Below the pieces are notes generated by a model, which worked only from the letters and a program-made list of their open reading frames with translations, ran no database searches and was not told the DNA's origin. From assembly GCA_023014365.1 (NCBI GenBank), contig JAEBUN010000007.1, positions 1,674,001-1,738,000 of the forward strand: 64,000 nucleotides of DNA, given 5' to 3'. Within the stretch, counting starts at the first letter, position 1. Each line of letters opens with the position of its first letter. Both the position numbers and the translations under genes were made by a program. The DNA comes from Lepiota brunneoincarnata (lineage: Eukaryota > Basidiomycota > Agaricomycetes > Agaricales > Agaricaceae). This document shows positions 10,283 through 22,275 of the stretch, in pieces.

Positions 10283-12646
10283 ATGGTAAGGCTTCCCCCC
10301 CCTTCAAACTGTTCTTTTCTCTATCTAATTCTTCTCACAGGCTGTTTGCAGCGACTGTGGAGGGACAGTGATTGAATACGATCATGCGGCAGGCAACGGG
10401 TTTTGTGTGACCTGTGGAACTGTTGTGGAGGAAAATACTATCGTGAACGAGATTGCGTTTGGAGAGGCTTCCAATGGCGCAGCTATCGTACAGGGGTCTT
10501 TTGTCGCACAGGGAGCTAGTGCGTCCTCCACTTTAACGCTCTCCGTGATACTCACTACCGTTTAGCTCACGCTCGAATGGGAGGGCCATATGGTAACAGG
10601 AGTAGTGGTGACTCGAGGGAGCAAACCATCGAGAATGGCGAGTTCGCTCGGTTTCGATCAACATTCATATGATCCTGACATCTGTTTCATGTGTCTAGCC
10701 ACGAAAAAGATCCAGAACATCGCCAATGTCCTCCGCCTTTCAGAAGTTGTCGTTTTGGCCGCTAGACGAATGTACACTCTTGCCGTGGAGCACAAGTTTA
10801 CCAAGGGGAGGAAGAGCCTAAATGTGGTTGCTGTCTGCCTTTATGTTGCATGTCGTCAGAAGGAAACAAGAAATTACATGCTCATCGACTTCTCGGATCT
10901 TCTACAGGTAAAATATGTTTCATCCCACCTCTGATGTGCCCTCACCCCTCCCTGCGCCAGGTCAACGTATTCGAACTGGGGCATACATACCTGCAACTCG
11001 TCCAAACTCTCAATCTTCGACTTCCGCTGGTCGACCCCTCCCACTACTATCTCTCGTTTTTCCGCACTGCTGGAATTCGGCGATGAAACACATAAAGTTG
11101 CTACTGACGCAGTGCGACTGGTACAGCGATTTGACCGCGATTGGATGACGAAGGGTCGTAGACCGGCTGGTATCTGTGGTGCAGCCCTTCTATTAGCTGC
11201 TCGAATGAATAACTTTCGTCGCTCCGTGGAGGAGATAGTCCAAGTCGTCAAAATTGCAGACACAACCTTGAAAAAACGACTAGATGAATTCAAGGCGACG
11301 CCGAGCGGGAGTCTCACTCTGGCTGACTTTCGTAGTGTATGGTTGGACGAAGAGATGGACCCACCGGCATTCACTAAGGGGAGGGAGCGTGAAGAGGCGG
11401 AGAAGACGAGCGGCAGAGGTCGCTGCTAGTGGCGCTCCCCTGGAGGAGAACCGAAGCCAAGGGGAAAAGGGAAGAAGAAAAGGAAGGGCAAGCGGAAACG
11501 TGGCGAACACAGCTGATGGAGAAGAGGCTGCTGAAACTGTGACCGATACTCGAGTGCAAAGTCAATTTACTCACGTTCCTATCGACTCCGCGATCTTACA
11601 ACAGGGGATTCTTGCTGGGACGGTCGAGCCTATTGTGGATGCTAATCGGCTGTATGGGAGCGAGGGTGATCAGAATATAGATCCCGCTCTCCTTCGACAA
11701 ACAGATGATATTGCTGTCTCTCCTACGGACACACCCAATCTGACGCTACCTCCAACGGACTTTGTGGACGAGACCGTCTCAACTGCGTTGGCAGAAGAAG
11801 TCTCAACCTTCTTACACAACCCCCAAGGCGCAATGCTAAGTGAAGCCCTCAACGAGGCTGAGCAACGGCGGCTATCTCAGATGATGGTGCCCGATGAGCT
11901 AATGGGACTTGATGAAGAGGAATTGGATCGCTTCATTCTTAGTGAGGAAGAAGTCCGAGTAAAAGAACGTGTTTGGGTCGAGCTGAATCGCGATTATCTC
12001 GAGGCAATCGCCGGTGAGTGCATTTGCGTCTTGCACTGTCGTCCATCGTGAATGCGATGGCAGGCGCAATTCACGTGTGCCTTTTGCTGAACGGATGTTT
12101 GTGTCTTAGCCAAAGGCGACCAACAGGGACTCTGGTTCGGCAAGCAAGAGTCGAAAGGTTCGATTCCGTGTCATTGTAATATTTCTGTGCTTACGTCATA
12201 GCTTCGAATAGAAGCGGCGAGCGAGCAACAAACCCAGAGATACCACCACCCCGTCTGGCAGCACTGCGGCCGAGTCTGTAAGAAACCTTATCAAGAAGAA
12301 CCCAAAGTACAGCAAACGTATCAACTATGATGCACTCAAGGATCTCTTCGTCGACAGCAGTACTCCTCCTTCGTTCAGCGAGTCTTTGAAGGCCATCAGC
12401 GATGATAAAGATGAAGACGACCTGTACACTATGGACACGGATGGTAAGAGCGATGACGAAGGTGGTCCTTTCGTAATCATCCAGGAAGAAGCTGGGACGG
12501 TGGCCGCATCACAGCCTAATTCCGCGCAGAAAATGAAAAACCCGATCACGGCGCCCTATGGTGATTTGGAGATTGCCAGCGATGATGACAAGGATGATGA
12601 TGAAGCCACGTGGGGAGAGGGTGATATGTATGAGCAGGAAATATAA
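10283..12646 (+). CDS. BRF1: Transcription factor TFIIIB subunit BRF1 (TFIIB-related factor)
   Basis: TFIIIB subunit that recruits RNA polymerase III to tRNA and 5S rRNA genes, nuclear. A one-codon first exon (ATG 10283-10285) precedes the zinc ribbon VCSDCGGTVIEYDHAAG with FCVTCGTVVEEN. Two cyclin repeats follow: KKIQNIANVLRLSEVVVLAA, KSLNVVAVCLYVACRQK and YMLIDFSDLLQ, then VATDAVRLVQRFDRDWM, RRPAGICGAALLLAARM and VVKIADTTLKKRLDEF. A C-terminal Brf1 region has YSKRINYDALKDLF and an acidic tail ending EGDMYEQEI. Intron 10638-10698 uses a GC-AG donor, required to give ENATKKIQ. Single extra bases near 11048, 11406 and 12127 break the frame, and homology continues in the next frame each time. 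BRF1 is essential in fungi studied, so these are most likely assembly errors. It converges on the HMG-box gene. Confidence 0.93.
10638..10698 (+). other. GC-AG intron in BRF1
   Basis: Between GAGAATG and CCACGAAAAAG the only splice that preserves the conserved ENATKKIQNI junction uses the donor GCGAGT and the acceptor TGTCTAG, giving a 61-nt intron. All other BRF1 introns seen are GT-AG. Confidence 0.8.
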
Positions 12647-12913
12647 AACGTGAAGAAGCATACTGTATGTTATAATCGTCATCCTTGTGAATGTGGTCGT
12701 GCCCGGGTATCGTGTTCCCATCCTTTTATTATTGGGCAATTGTTTTGTATTATTAACACGGCACAAGCAGGGACTGCTGAAAGTTCGAAGATAACGCAAC
12801 TAATGATGCATGCATTCCCGTCAAAACCACTAATTAGATGAGCAAGGTTGTCACGAGGCGCAGTATGTGAGAAGAACGAGAAGCACGGGGTTCGGGATCG
12901 TATCGAGTGAGTT

Positions 12914-14136
12914 TTAGGGGTGGTCAGTATTCATGAATGGGTCATTGTAGGGTCCATCGAGGCTCGAGTCCGAGGTGTGCGGATGGGATACTGCATGCGA
13001 CATTGATACAGCATGGTTGAAGCCACATGGGTCGTAGCTGGGTGTCATATCGTGTGCGGCTCGTTGTGGAAACTGGTGATGAAATGCTTCCAAATTCGTC
13101 CACATATTGTAGAGGATATCAGAGCCCGAACTCTGTGTCTGTACATCAGCATTAATAGAAGAGTGCTCGGCATAGGGATATGTCCATGTTGGGCTGGGCG
13201 TCTGTGATTGGGATCAGAGGGCTCATCAGCCTCGAGGCTATCATTTGCAGGTAAGGACTGATGGGGGTACACACCTGCGATTCTGGGCTTGGATGCCAGG
13301 GGCCATGCTCGTACAGTGGGCTTGAGTCAGTAGGGTGAGAAGTCACAACTCTGTGCGTCCTCCTTTCTTGGGATCTGCAGGAACCCAGCGTAAAAGGAGC
13401 CCAGCGGATATGCCCTTGGTTGATCAAAATCAACATAACTATGTCGGATCTGCATCAATCTGCTTGGACGGCTGGTACGGCGGGTAGGTAGTGGCACGAC
13501 CGGGTCGAAAATATTGGGTGGTATCGTCCCAGGTGGCAACGTTGTCTTGTGTAGATATCGAAGAAACCTGCGGGGCTCTTTCAGGCCCCACTAGACATGG
13601 AAATGTTCGTCGTCCGGTTTCGTCATGGGGACTTGCCAGCATGATCTCCTGCGCAGGAGGAGGAGGAGGAGGCTTCTTCCTGCGGTAAACACGTTTGGGT
13701 CTATTGAGTGGCCCTGGGGTATATCGGTAGGTCGGGAACATCTGGGAATGATAACGCTTCTCCGCCTCCGCCTTCTCAAACCACTGGCATTTTCTGTTCG
13801 TCGCTCATGTGTCGCCACATGTAGCCTGCGAGGCGGGAGAGATCCCGATGGTCAGTTGATGACATCGCTCGGTACTCTCTGATGTACGAAGTCGCAGCGG
13901 AAAAGGATGAAGGCGTTACGGGGACGAGGGACGTGGCCTGGATTCTGCCTGCGAGCATGAGACTTGGAATTCTGGCTAAAGAATAGATTGTTGATGTCGG
14001 TGGGGGAGGGATTTGGAAGGGGAGGTAAATTGGAGGTCTCCGTTTGTCCTTGGGGAATCGGCAGCGTCGAGCTGCGTTGGACATTGTAATGGTCGTGATC
14101 CGATTGTCTCTGAGGTGGGCAGGAACATCCCCGCAT
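12914..14136 (-). CDS. HMG-box transcription factor
   Basis: Sequence-specific HMG-box (MATA_HMG/SOX-like) DNA-binding protein, presumably nuclear. The box starts HVPRPRNAFILFRCDFV, continues with DHRDLSRLAGYMWRHMSDEQ and ends with FEKAEAEKRYHSQMFPTYRY, followed by a basic stretch (RPKRVYRRKK) that may be a nuclear signal, and a run of six prolines. The rest of the C-terminus is His/Pro/Ser-rich and ends NDPFMNTDHP at 12914. This is the pattern of Agaricomycete HMG regulators outside the mating locus. No homeodomain or pheromone genes flank it, so a mating-type role is not supported. Single extra bases near 13854 and 13784 shift the frame inside the box. The C-terminal part also switches frame between about 13540 and 13050 (introns or further errors). 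The start ATG at 14136 is tentative. Confidence 0.75.
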
Positions 14137-16020
14137 TTGTCATGATCAAGTGTCGTTGATGACGGGGGGAATATCTTGGGGGCAAAGGCAGGGAGGGGAA
14201 GGGGAGCGGGATGTGGGGAGGAACAAATTGGGTTGGCGAAAGTGATGATAAGCCTATGGATTATTTAGTGGTTGTCCACGTTTTCCTGGCGATCTGCTGT
14301 AAACCAGAGAAAAAGACTCGGCGACTAATCTATGCCCTAAGAACGAGTAATCTAAAGGGCACACCCTGACAGCTGACATAAATGGAGTCGCCACCCGACA
14401 CACACCGCTTCCATCAATTCGGCTCAATCGTTTCCAAAGCCGGACAGAAACAACTCAGCCTCATAAATACAGCGTGCTGGGAATTGTTAGCCGGTTCGCG
14501 AATAACAGGAGAAGCTACCATGTTTTTTTGCCTTTCTACAATCCCCAATATTTCGCTACTCAAGCCAGAGTAAGAGCACGAAAGTACCTAACAATTGCCT
14601 GCAGCAGCCGCTTGGAACTGAGGGGATACACAGTGAGTTGTTGTATTCCGCCATGCATCGATTTCTGGATCTCCGTTTGCAGGGTGAACCGGAAATCCTT
14701 TTGTTCCCTCCTTTAGGCAAGTCTCCCCTGTCGCGTGCCGTTTATGCCTACCGTTACCATGAATCAAATATTGAGACAGATGCGGTTCTCAGTGGCCGTT
14801 TGCCGCGTGCAGGCACTTAATTATAGAAAATAGATACTTCTAAACGCGAATGGGCCAATGTGATTTGCTGTGGGGGGAAAAGGAGGCAGAAGCAGGTAAA
14901 TGCGAATCGAGGGTATGTGATTCTAGTCTTGGCGAGACAATTGATCGGGTATTTCGCCGGAACTTCAGGGACTTTACGCATGACTCTCCGAGGACTCTAC
15001 ACAGAATCCGCTATGCTAGACCATACTCGACTTGTACAGTGACTTGGTCAAGCAGACTCCCGAATTTACGGCATATTATCAAACACATACGGCAATGGAC
15101 CTACCAATGGCATCTCCGGACAAGGTGATCGATACAAGTTCATACAATAGTACTTATAGCATATTTATTCACGAAGGAGAATATCATCACGTGAACGCTG
15201 ATCGCTTCCACCTTACGGGCAGTGAACAGTGCTTACCTGCCATCGCCAGCACTTGGCTGTGTTCTTATCAGCTGCACATCTCATGCGGCCTAGTGAAGTC
15301 TCCACAGGAAGCACTTTCACTATAATGCGGGGTATACGATACCCGAAACTAGACTAGACTCCCACAGATGATTTTCGGGGTTTTGACAGTTTAAACTGGC
15401 GTGTGTACCTTCATGGCGCATCTGATCCCTACTAAACGCCCCTACCAGGGTGTCTGTTCTTAGATTGGTACATAGCTTGACAGAGAATTCGTCATATAAA
15501 TTTGACCGTGCCTGTTGCTACTTAACAACACGCACCTTGTTCCAGCGAGTCCAACACACCCTACCTACTCAACCTGTCCGACCGCCGAAAACATTCCCGC
15601 TCTTCCCATGGACCTCTTTTCTTTGTCTGCGCAGCTATAAAATTTACCAACGTTCCCCTGGATATTGGCACCTGAGAAGCCGGAACTCAATAAGCGGGCG
15701 GGATCTAGCAGTCTTGACCTAAGCCACCTCAATATCAGTGAGGTAAAAGCCTCCCCATTCCTCCTCAATTGTGGGCTCCAACGTTGACCTTTTGCAGCTC
15801 AATACCATAGAGAAATAGATCATAGAAGCAATTTCCCACACAAGAATCTTGAGAAATCTCACGTCGCTTCTGAATAGGACTACCCGCCGAAATCCTCACC
15901 CAACATTTATTTCCCTTCTGCAAACCCCCGACACGCAACCACGCGCCATCCCCATCACCCTCAAAACCAACTACGTGGTTCTTGTTTATGCGTCGCGTGT
16001 GTGCCGCCACTGTCGGAGGG
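14137..16020. other. Gene-poor stretch
   Basis: Contains the presumed HMG-gene promoter and about 1.5 kb without recognisable coding potential. Short open frames on both strands have no family motifs. No repeats were recognised. Confidence 0.45.
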
Positions 16021-16863
16021 CGATACTATCCACACCTTGCAGAACCATACTATACATTTTGACGATGGCTCCTCCAACGATTCTGCCAATCCCAAAGTCT
16101 TACCATTCCAGACTCGTCTACGCTGCCCCACTTTCCAATGTGAATTGAAGCCAATCTTCGGCTGGACGTTCTCCACGAAATTCTGCGGGACGGCTCCCAG
16201 TTCAGGAGTTCCACGTGGGCACCCCCTGGGCTCGTAATTCCTCCTTTATGGGAGACGCTCCAACGACCTATTCCACCATTAGAATCTATCTCTTTCGAGA
16301 TGAATTGCACCGATACCGAATGTATCGTGACGGTCCTTCCGCCTATCTTCAACGATGAGATACCCAACCTAGAGGATATGTATTTTAGCTCCGCCTACGC
16401 TTGGCCTTACAGTCGCTTCCGGAACTTGGTCCATTTCACCCGTTATGACAAGCGAGAGGATACCTGACCAACTTTACTCGAATTCCTTCTGGAAGAACTC
16501 GTGATCAATCGTGCTGGCCCTATGTACTATCAGATGGAGATATCCGAATCAGCACCGACCATTGCGTTCCCGCCCCTTCGCTATCTTGAGATCGCCGATA
16601 CGGAAGTAGTGAATAGTTTCGTGGAAATCATATCCGTTTATTTCTTTCTCATATTGTCATCCCCGCCAACTTACCAAGCGCCGCTGCCGGGGACCGAAGT
16701 CAAAGGCTCACCATCTCAGATTACTTCCCTCGATACGGAGGGTCACGGGCCTGGTGTTTCTGAGGTCAAGAAACTTGTGTTGACTGCCTACGAGACTTCG
16801 CCAGACTACGTTTGTATGGTCGGGTTTGATGTGTTTGTGCGCTGTAAGTACATACATACTTGA
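16021..16863 (+). pseudogene. F-box/LRR-like hypothetical protein, probably decayed
   Basis: The plus strand reads through pieces that resemble the leucine-rich part of Agaricomycete F-box proteins: an N-terminal piece near 16095-16190, then FNDEIPNLEDMYFSS, WPYSRFRNLVHF, LLEFLLEELVINRAGP, IAFPPLRYLEIAD and KKLVLTAYETSPDYV. These proteins act as substrate adaptors of SCF ubiquitin ligases, but the F-box itself is not visible here. A TGA at about 16464 interrupts the frame between KRED and PTLLEF, and the N-terminal part is in another frame, so the locus looks broken or badly sequenced. Assignment rests on general composition only and could be wrong. Confidence 0.35.
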
Positions 16864-17339
16864 ATTTTTGATGTAATGGCGCCACCGCAGCATGTATTGT
16901 GCTCATATCGAGGATTATTAGGAAACCTGGATGAGCTCGCTTGCCCTCACATGCCAACCCCGGAATTCCTGTGTCGACCTCAAGATCTTGAAATGCCTTC
17001 CTTCTCTCCGCACACATGACATTTCCGGCGTTCTTTGGTATGGTGTATGTCAAAAATAGGGAGTCATCTGGTCGTCGCTCACAAGCAATTAATTCCTTGA
17101 TCGCTGGGTTTTGGTACAGCATTACTGGACATATCAATTGGTTAGAGCAGGTCGTGCACGGAGCCCACGGCGTATTTCGCCTGGGTCATCCCGGCCCGGA
17201 TAACCTGACACGGATAGTGCCGAAGCGGCAGTGTTTTTTGTCTTTGACGCTCGATATTGATCAAGTGGCTGATAAGATGAGATGACAAATTAATAGAATC
17301 CTACTACCTGATTGCGTTCCTCTTTCAATCGCAGTCACG

Positions 17340-19971
17340 ATGGCACCACTATCCCATCCCTCTATCGTTGGTGCGCGCGCATCTTCAATTAATTCAACAT
17401 CTATTGACTCTATCCAGATGGTTGGTTCCGTGAAATCAACCCCCAATGGCCTGGTCAAGCGATGACCCTCAAGGTCACCAAGATTCTGCATGTCGAAAAG
17501 TCAAAATACCAGGACGTATTAGTCTTTGAATCTGAGACGTTTGGGAATGTCTTGATTCTGGATGGTGTTATCCAATGTACCGAGCGCGATGAGTTTTCGT
17601 ACGTACGACTATCCCTTCCCAGTCCCAGTACCCGATTAACGACATGCTGTAAAAAAAAAAACAGGTACCAAGAGATGATTGCTCACCTACCCCTTGCATC
17701 CCATCCCAATCCAAAGAAGGTCTTGGTTATCGGTGGCGGCGATGGTGGTGTAGTGCGCGAGGTTCTCAAACATGATACGGTCGAGCAGGTCGTTCTCTGC
17801 GACATCGATGAGGTGGGTTATTTACCTCAGACTTTTCGGAATCCATGTATTCAGGCTCTAGCTAGGCCGTTATCCGGGTCTCCAAACAACACCTCCCCCA
17901 CATGTCTGCCCTTCTCACCGATCCCCGTAGTAACTGTCCATATCGGCGACGGCTTCAAATTTCTCTCAGAGAACGAGGGGTCATACGATGTTATCATCAC
18001 CGATTCCTCTGACCCCGTTGGTCCTGCCGAATCCCTCTTCCAGAAGCCATACTTCCAACTCCTCCACGACGCCCTCACTCCCGGTGGCCATATCAGTACT
18101 CAGGGGGAATGCCTGTGGATCCATCTCGGTCTCATCCAGGAATTGAGAAAGATGACAAGCGAGATCTTCCAGACAACCGAATATGCCTACACCACGATTC
18201 CGACCTATCCGAGTGGACAGATCGGTTTCATGGTATGTGCTAAAGCGCCTGGAAGGGATCTACGCACCCCCATTAGAGAAGTCAAGAATACGAGGTACTA
18301 CAGCAAAGATCTCCACAGATCTGCCTTTATCCTCCCCGAGTTCGCCAGAGTCCGTTTAGAGGAAGGTAAGGATATTAGGCCGAAGTTCGGCCGTGACGCC
18401 AAGGCAGTCGAGGTTGAAGCTGCTGGGAAAAAGAGGAAGAGGGTATTATTACTTGGCAGTGGGTTCGTTGCGCGCCCATGCGCCTGAGTATGTTGTGAGG
18501 AACCCAGAGAATGAATTGACCATCGGTCAGTGGATGGTGTTTTGTCCCAGGGGCAGCTGATCACATGACTGAAAAAATCTTATAGCTTGTAGAACGCTTG
18601 CGTCTGCACAAGCCATTGCCGACTCTTTGCCTGCCACTACTGCCATTTCGCTTGATGTCAACTCCACAGAAGCTTTGGAAAAGGCCGTTGCCGAACACGA
18701 TCTTGTCATCTCGCTTATCCCTTATACTTACCATGCTGCTGTCATCCGTGCTGCTATCAAGGGCAGGACCCACGTCGTCACTACCAGTTATGTCAGCCCC
18801 GCCATGAGGGAACTCGATGCAGAGGCGAAGGCTGCTGGAATCATTGTTTTCAACGAGATCGGCCTTGACCCTGGAATTGACCACTTGTACGCTGTCAAAA
18901 CCATAAGCGAAGTCCACGCCAAGGGTGGCAAGGTACGCTAGTTCAAACTGCTGAGCAAGCACGCACACGCTGATGATCAACATAGATCAAGCAATTCCTC
19001 TCCTATTGCGGTGGCCTCCCCGCACCCGAATGTTCTGATAACCCTCTCGGATACAAATTTTCCTTGGTCGTCGCGTGGTGTTCTCCTCGCCCTCCTCAAC
19101 AGTGCCTCCTACATCTCCAATTCACAAGTTTACAATGTCTCCGGCTCTGAGCTCATGGGTCATGCCAAACCGTATTACATCTCTCCTGCCTTTGCCTTTG
19201 TCGCGTATCCCTAACCGTGACTCTACGCCGTTCCGCGAGTGGTATGGTATTCCCTGAGGCCGAGACCGTTGTGCGTGGCACGCTGAGGTACCAAGGCTTC
19301 CCTGAGTTTATTCGTACATTCGTCAAGTTGGGTTGGTTGGACCAGGCGGAGAAGGAGTGGTTGAAAGAGGGGATTACGTGGCAGCAGATCACCAAGATCC
19401 TCGTTGGCGCGGGTGCGCAAGATCAATTGACCCAGGCAGCGATCGTTGAGAAAGTCAAAGCCAAGGCAGAATTCCCTAGTGATGCAGAGGCGGAGAGGAT
19501 TGTGTCTGGATTGAGGTGGATTGGCATGTTGAGTGATGAAATGGTAAAGATTCGTGGTGGAAATTTATTGGATACTCTGTGTGCGAGGTTGGAAGGGTTG
19601 ATGAAGTACGAAGTTGGCGAGAGGGATTTGGTGATGCTGCAACACAAGTTTGTTGTTGAATGGGCTGATGGGACTCAGGTATGTTCTATGTTGTTTGAAC
19701 TTATCTGACTGGTTTTTTTTTTTTCGTTGACACACACGGGTAACAGCAAATATTGACTTCGACGCTCGAGGCGTACGGGTCCACGGCACCTGGTGGTCAC
19801 TCTGCTATGGCGCTCACTGTCGGTTTGCCCTGTGGGATTGCGACACAACTCGTGTTGGATGGTGTGCTCAAGGAACCTGGTGTACATGCCCCCTACACCC
19901 CCGAGGTGTGCGAGTTGATTCGCGGAGTACTTGAGGCGGAGGGACTTGGACTCGTTGAAAAGGTGTTATAA
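17340..19971 (+). CDS. Spermidine synthase - saccharopine dehydrogenase chimeric protein
   Basis: Bifunctional basidiomycete protein: N-terminal spermidine synthase (putrescine aminopropyltransferase) fused to C-terminal saccharopine dehydrogenase (LYS9 type, glutamate-forming, lysine biosynthesis by the alpha-aminoadipate route). Start at 17340 ([10 protein letters not shown]); after an intron come [77 protein letters not shown] and [14 protein letters not shown]. The dehydrogenase starts with the nucleotide-binding [13 protein letters not shown], then [35 protein letters not shown]-type and LRYQGFPEF, and ends GLGLVEKVL. Introns are GT-AG. Single extra bases near 17929, 18485, 19064, 19212 and 19255 break the frame, and homology continues after each. 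The fusion is established for Basidiomycota, so the identification is secure. Confidence 0.95.
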
Positions 19972-20540
19972 GCCACCTGTCTGTTGTTCGGCATTGTGAA
20001 GTAGGTAGGGATAACCCCGATAGTAGAGCCTATACATAACGTAGTTACCAAGAGTCGAAAATCTTCAAGGACGGGGTGTGTGTGTGTAAAAAATCCGGGA
20101 AACGGTTCCTGCCGTGTCTAGACTGAAAGGCGACAGGGAACGACATATGAGAGCCGAGGCGTGCAGGTAACTGTATTGTCGATGTTGTTGAGGTTGAACA
20201 TTCCAACTGATATCTCCTGAACAATTCCTTGTTCTCGAATTCCGTGCGGGATTGCTGGGTCCTTGAATGCCCAGAGATGAATTAAGATCGTCTCCTTTTG
20301 AGTAAGAGAAACGCATACGAGTTCGTAGCGGATCGGGTGCGTAACCAACCAAAAAACGCGACGCAAATTTACCATATGAGAGAGCAAAGACATCCAGTGA
20401 TTTCGTGACTTGGACCGCGCCCGGATCTTGAGGCTTGAAGCTTGGAGAGCAACAGATCAGGAGGTCCATAATATACAACGACAAATAATGTGGCAGTCTC
20501 CATATAAAGGCTGAGCGCTGAGAATTGGGCTTCAGCAAAG
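19972..20540. other. Intergenic region, 3' of SPE3-LYS9
   Basis: Contains a short (GT)n run near 20077-20086. No coding or repeat signal was recognised before the solo LTR that starts at 20541. Confidence 0.4.
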
Positions 20541-21241
20541 TGTAGAGGTGGGCAAGCGGCTACACCTGCAAAGGCTGCCCTATGCCACCTCTCGTAGGAC
20601 TCGGAACCCGAAATCCAAACTCGGATCAAGAAACTCGGAGCGCCCAGCTGAACAAAGCCGTTATCATTTCGCGACATATCCCTTTCACTCGAAACCTCTT
20701 ACATTCCCTAACAAATAAATTTTCACTACTTTTCTATTCCTTTCCCTGAACTTGAACCATAGCATAAGTTTTCTCCCCATATATAGACTCCTCTGAGCCT
20801 CGCATACCACCCCTTTCATCTTTTCTATTCTGTTTTCCCATTTCCCTGTTAACGTAGTCGTGAAAACTTCACGATCTCTCCTGTTTCACGTTCCTTATTC
20901 TCCAGATTTGTTCTAGTATAATTATCTCTCGATTTTTCGATCCGTTTCGGTACAGAAAACATAGCTAGTACAATAATTTACTTGTATATAAAGTTCCGAG
21001 CTCACTTATGAGCTCGGCAGTCAATATAGGACCCAAAAACTCCCTCTCAGTCTCATTCTCCCTCTCTCTCTCGCTCTCTCACATATAACTCGTCTTTCTT
21101 GGTTTTCGAAGCCCAGTGGTTGTTTCGCCAACCACACTCGCCCCTTTGTTTGTTCGTGTTAGCGCTGTTTCGATCGTGTTTCGTTTGTGTTTCGGTTTCG
21201 TTTCGGCGCTTTTCACGTGCTGAGGAGTCGAGTTCTCTTCA
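20541..21241 (+). mobile_element. Solo LTR, family 1, copy 1
   Basis: A 701-bp unit starting TGTAGAGGTGGGC and ending TTCTCTTCA (TG...CA ends). The 4-bp AAAG flanks both sides (20537-20540 and 21242-21245), consistent with a target-site duplication. Inverted and direct homologues occur at 22276-22964 and 38646-39352. Internal landmarks shared by the family are a TATA box (TATATAAAG, 20985-20993), a short GAGCTC-containing palindrome just after it, a 7-bp-stem hairpin at about 21115-21136, and a terminal TGAAGAG/CTCTTCA-like inverted motif. No internal retroelement genes lie next to it, so it is a solo LTR left by recombination, or a non-autonomous element. Confidence 0.75.
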
Positions 21242-22275
21242 AAAGGAGCCGGCTCGGGATCATGAGCCCAGGCCAGACCTACTTCAAACACAGGAGTAGC
21301 AGCGGTGTTTGCCTCCAGACCTAATTCTGAGAGCAGGCAGTTCTTGCGGGGGGGGGGGGGTTTATTGACGCACTGCAATGGACCTCCTTCAAGATTCTTG
21401 TGCAAAGTTGGACGAATTCCTCCTGCCTTTCAGCTTCGCTGATATAAGATATATTTGACCTTTCAATGTTGCGGAGATATTCCTAGGAGGGTTTATGGTA
21501 GAACGAGGGACGATCCTTTTCAGCTTCCTTCGGTGAGGGGAGATGAAGGACTGAATGGGGGCAATCAGGGGCGCTATATGCTCTATGTGGCGCTATGCTC
21601 GTTCGCCACTAAAGCCTGACGGCCAGTTTCGACTAATAATTTTATCTCTATTCTTACAGGTATTCACGACGCTCCTGTAAATTGCACCCATATACACTAC
21701 AGGATGGTCATGGACGAAGTGGATGGAAGGTGAGGAGAGCCCTCTGGACAATGAAAGCGCAAAGTGGATACTTCTTGTGGCATCGTACTCTCGGTTAGCT
21801 TGCAGTTTGTCTCCCGAACACTTACACAGACATGATATAGAACGATAAGCCACCTGTCCCAATAGCGTTCAACAATTTTTTGCACCATCAAACATCTGTA
21901 ACGCACGTACGTTCCCATACTCAGGTAGCTGAATACACTTGAGAACATGCTTGAGATGGTACCACACAACGTCAGCACTAGGTATTGATAGTCGCCCCCG
22001 TCATGCTCCACGAGGAGACACTCACAGAAAACCCTGCCATCAGTATGTCAGCATCAGCACTATGTAACAGGCGTCTTACCTTGACGAAGTTACCAGGCAA
22101 GCTGGGCTGGGTTGGCCAAGCCTGCGTTCTTGATGACGGTGCTGAGCAAACCAGTTATGGTGCCCGGTGGCCACGAAGGAGGAAGAAACGGAGAGTGCAA
22201 ATCTGTGAGGTCGGTGTAGGGGAGCTCCCGGGCGTTCCTTAGTGGCGGCGAGAGTCTGGTAGTTGTTAAACGGCC
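21242..22275. other. Spacer between inverted solo LTRs
   Basis: About 1 kb between the two inverted LTR copies. It contains a run of 13 G at 21348-21360. No open frame with a recognisable motif was seen, so it forms the loop of a potential large hairpin. Confidence 0.4.

Noticed and set aside
12914..14136. HMG-box gene as a mating-type factor
   Set aside because: No homeodomain, pheromone or receptor genes nearby, and the box type is common among other Agaricomycete regulators.
1350..19255. Programmed +1 ribosomal frameshifting as an explanation for the frame jumps
   Set aside because: The sites share no slippery sequence or downstream structure and occur in unrelated genes and in pseudogenes. 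Assembly insertions explain them more simply.
21348..21360. Run of 13 G, also at 40471-40483
   Set aside because: Simple homopolymers in non-coding DNA. The equal length may be chance or an assembly ceiling, and flanks are unrelated.
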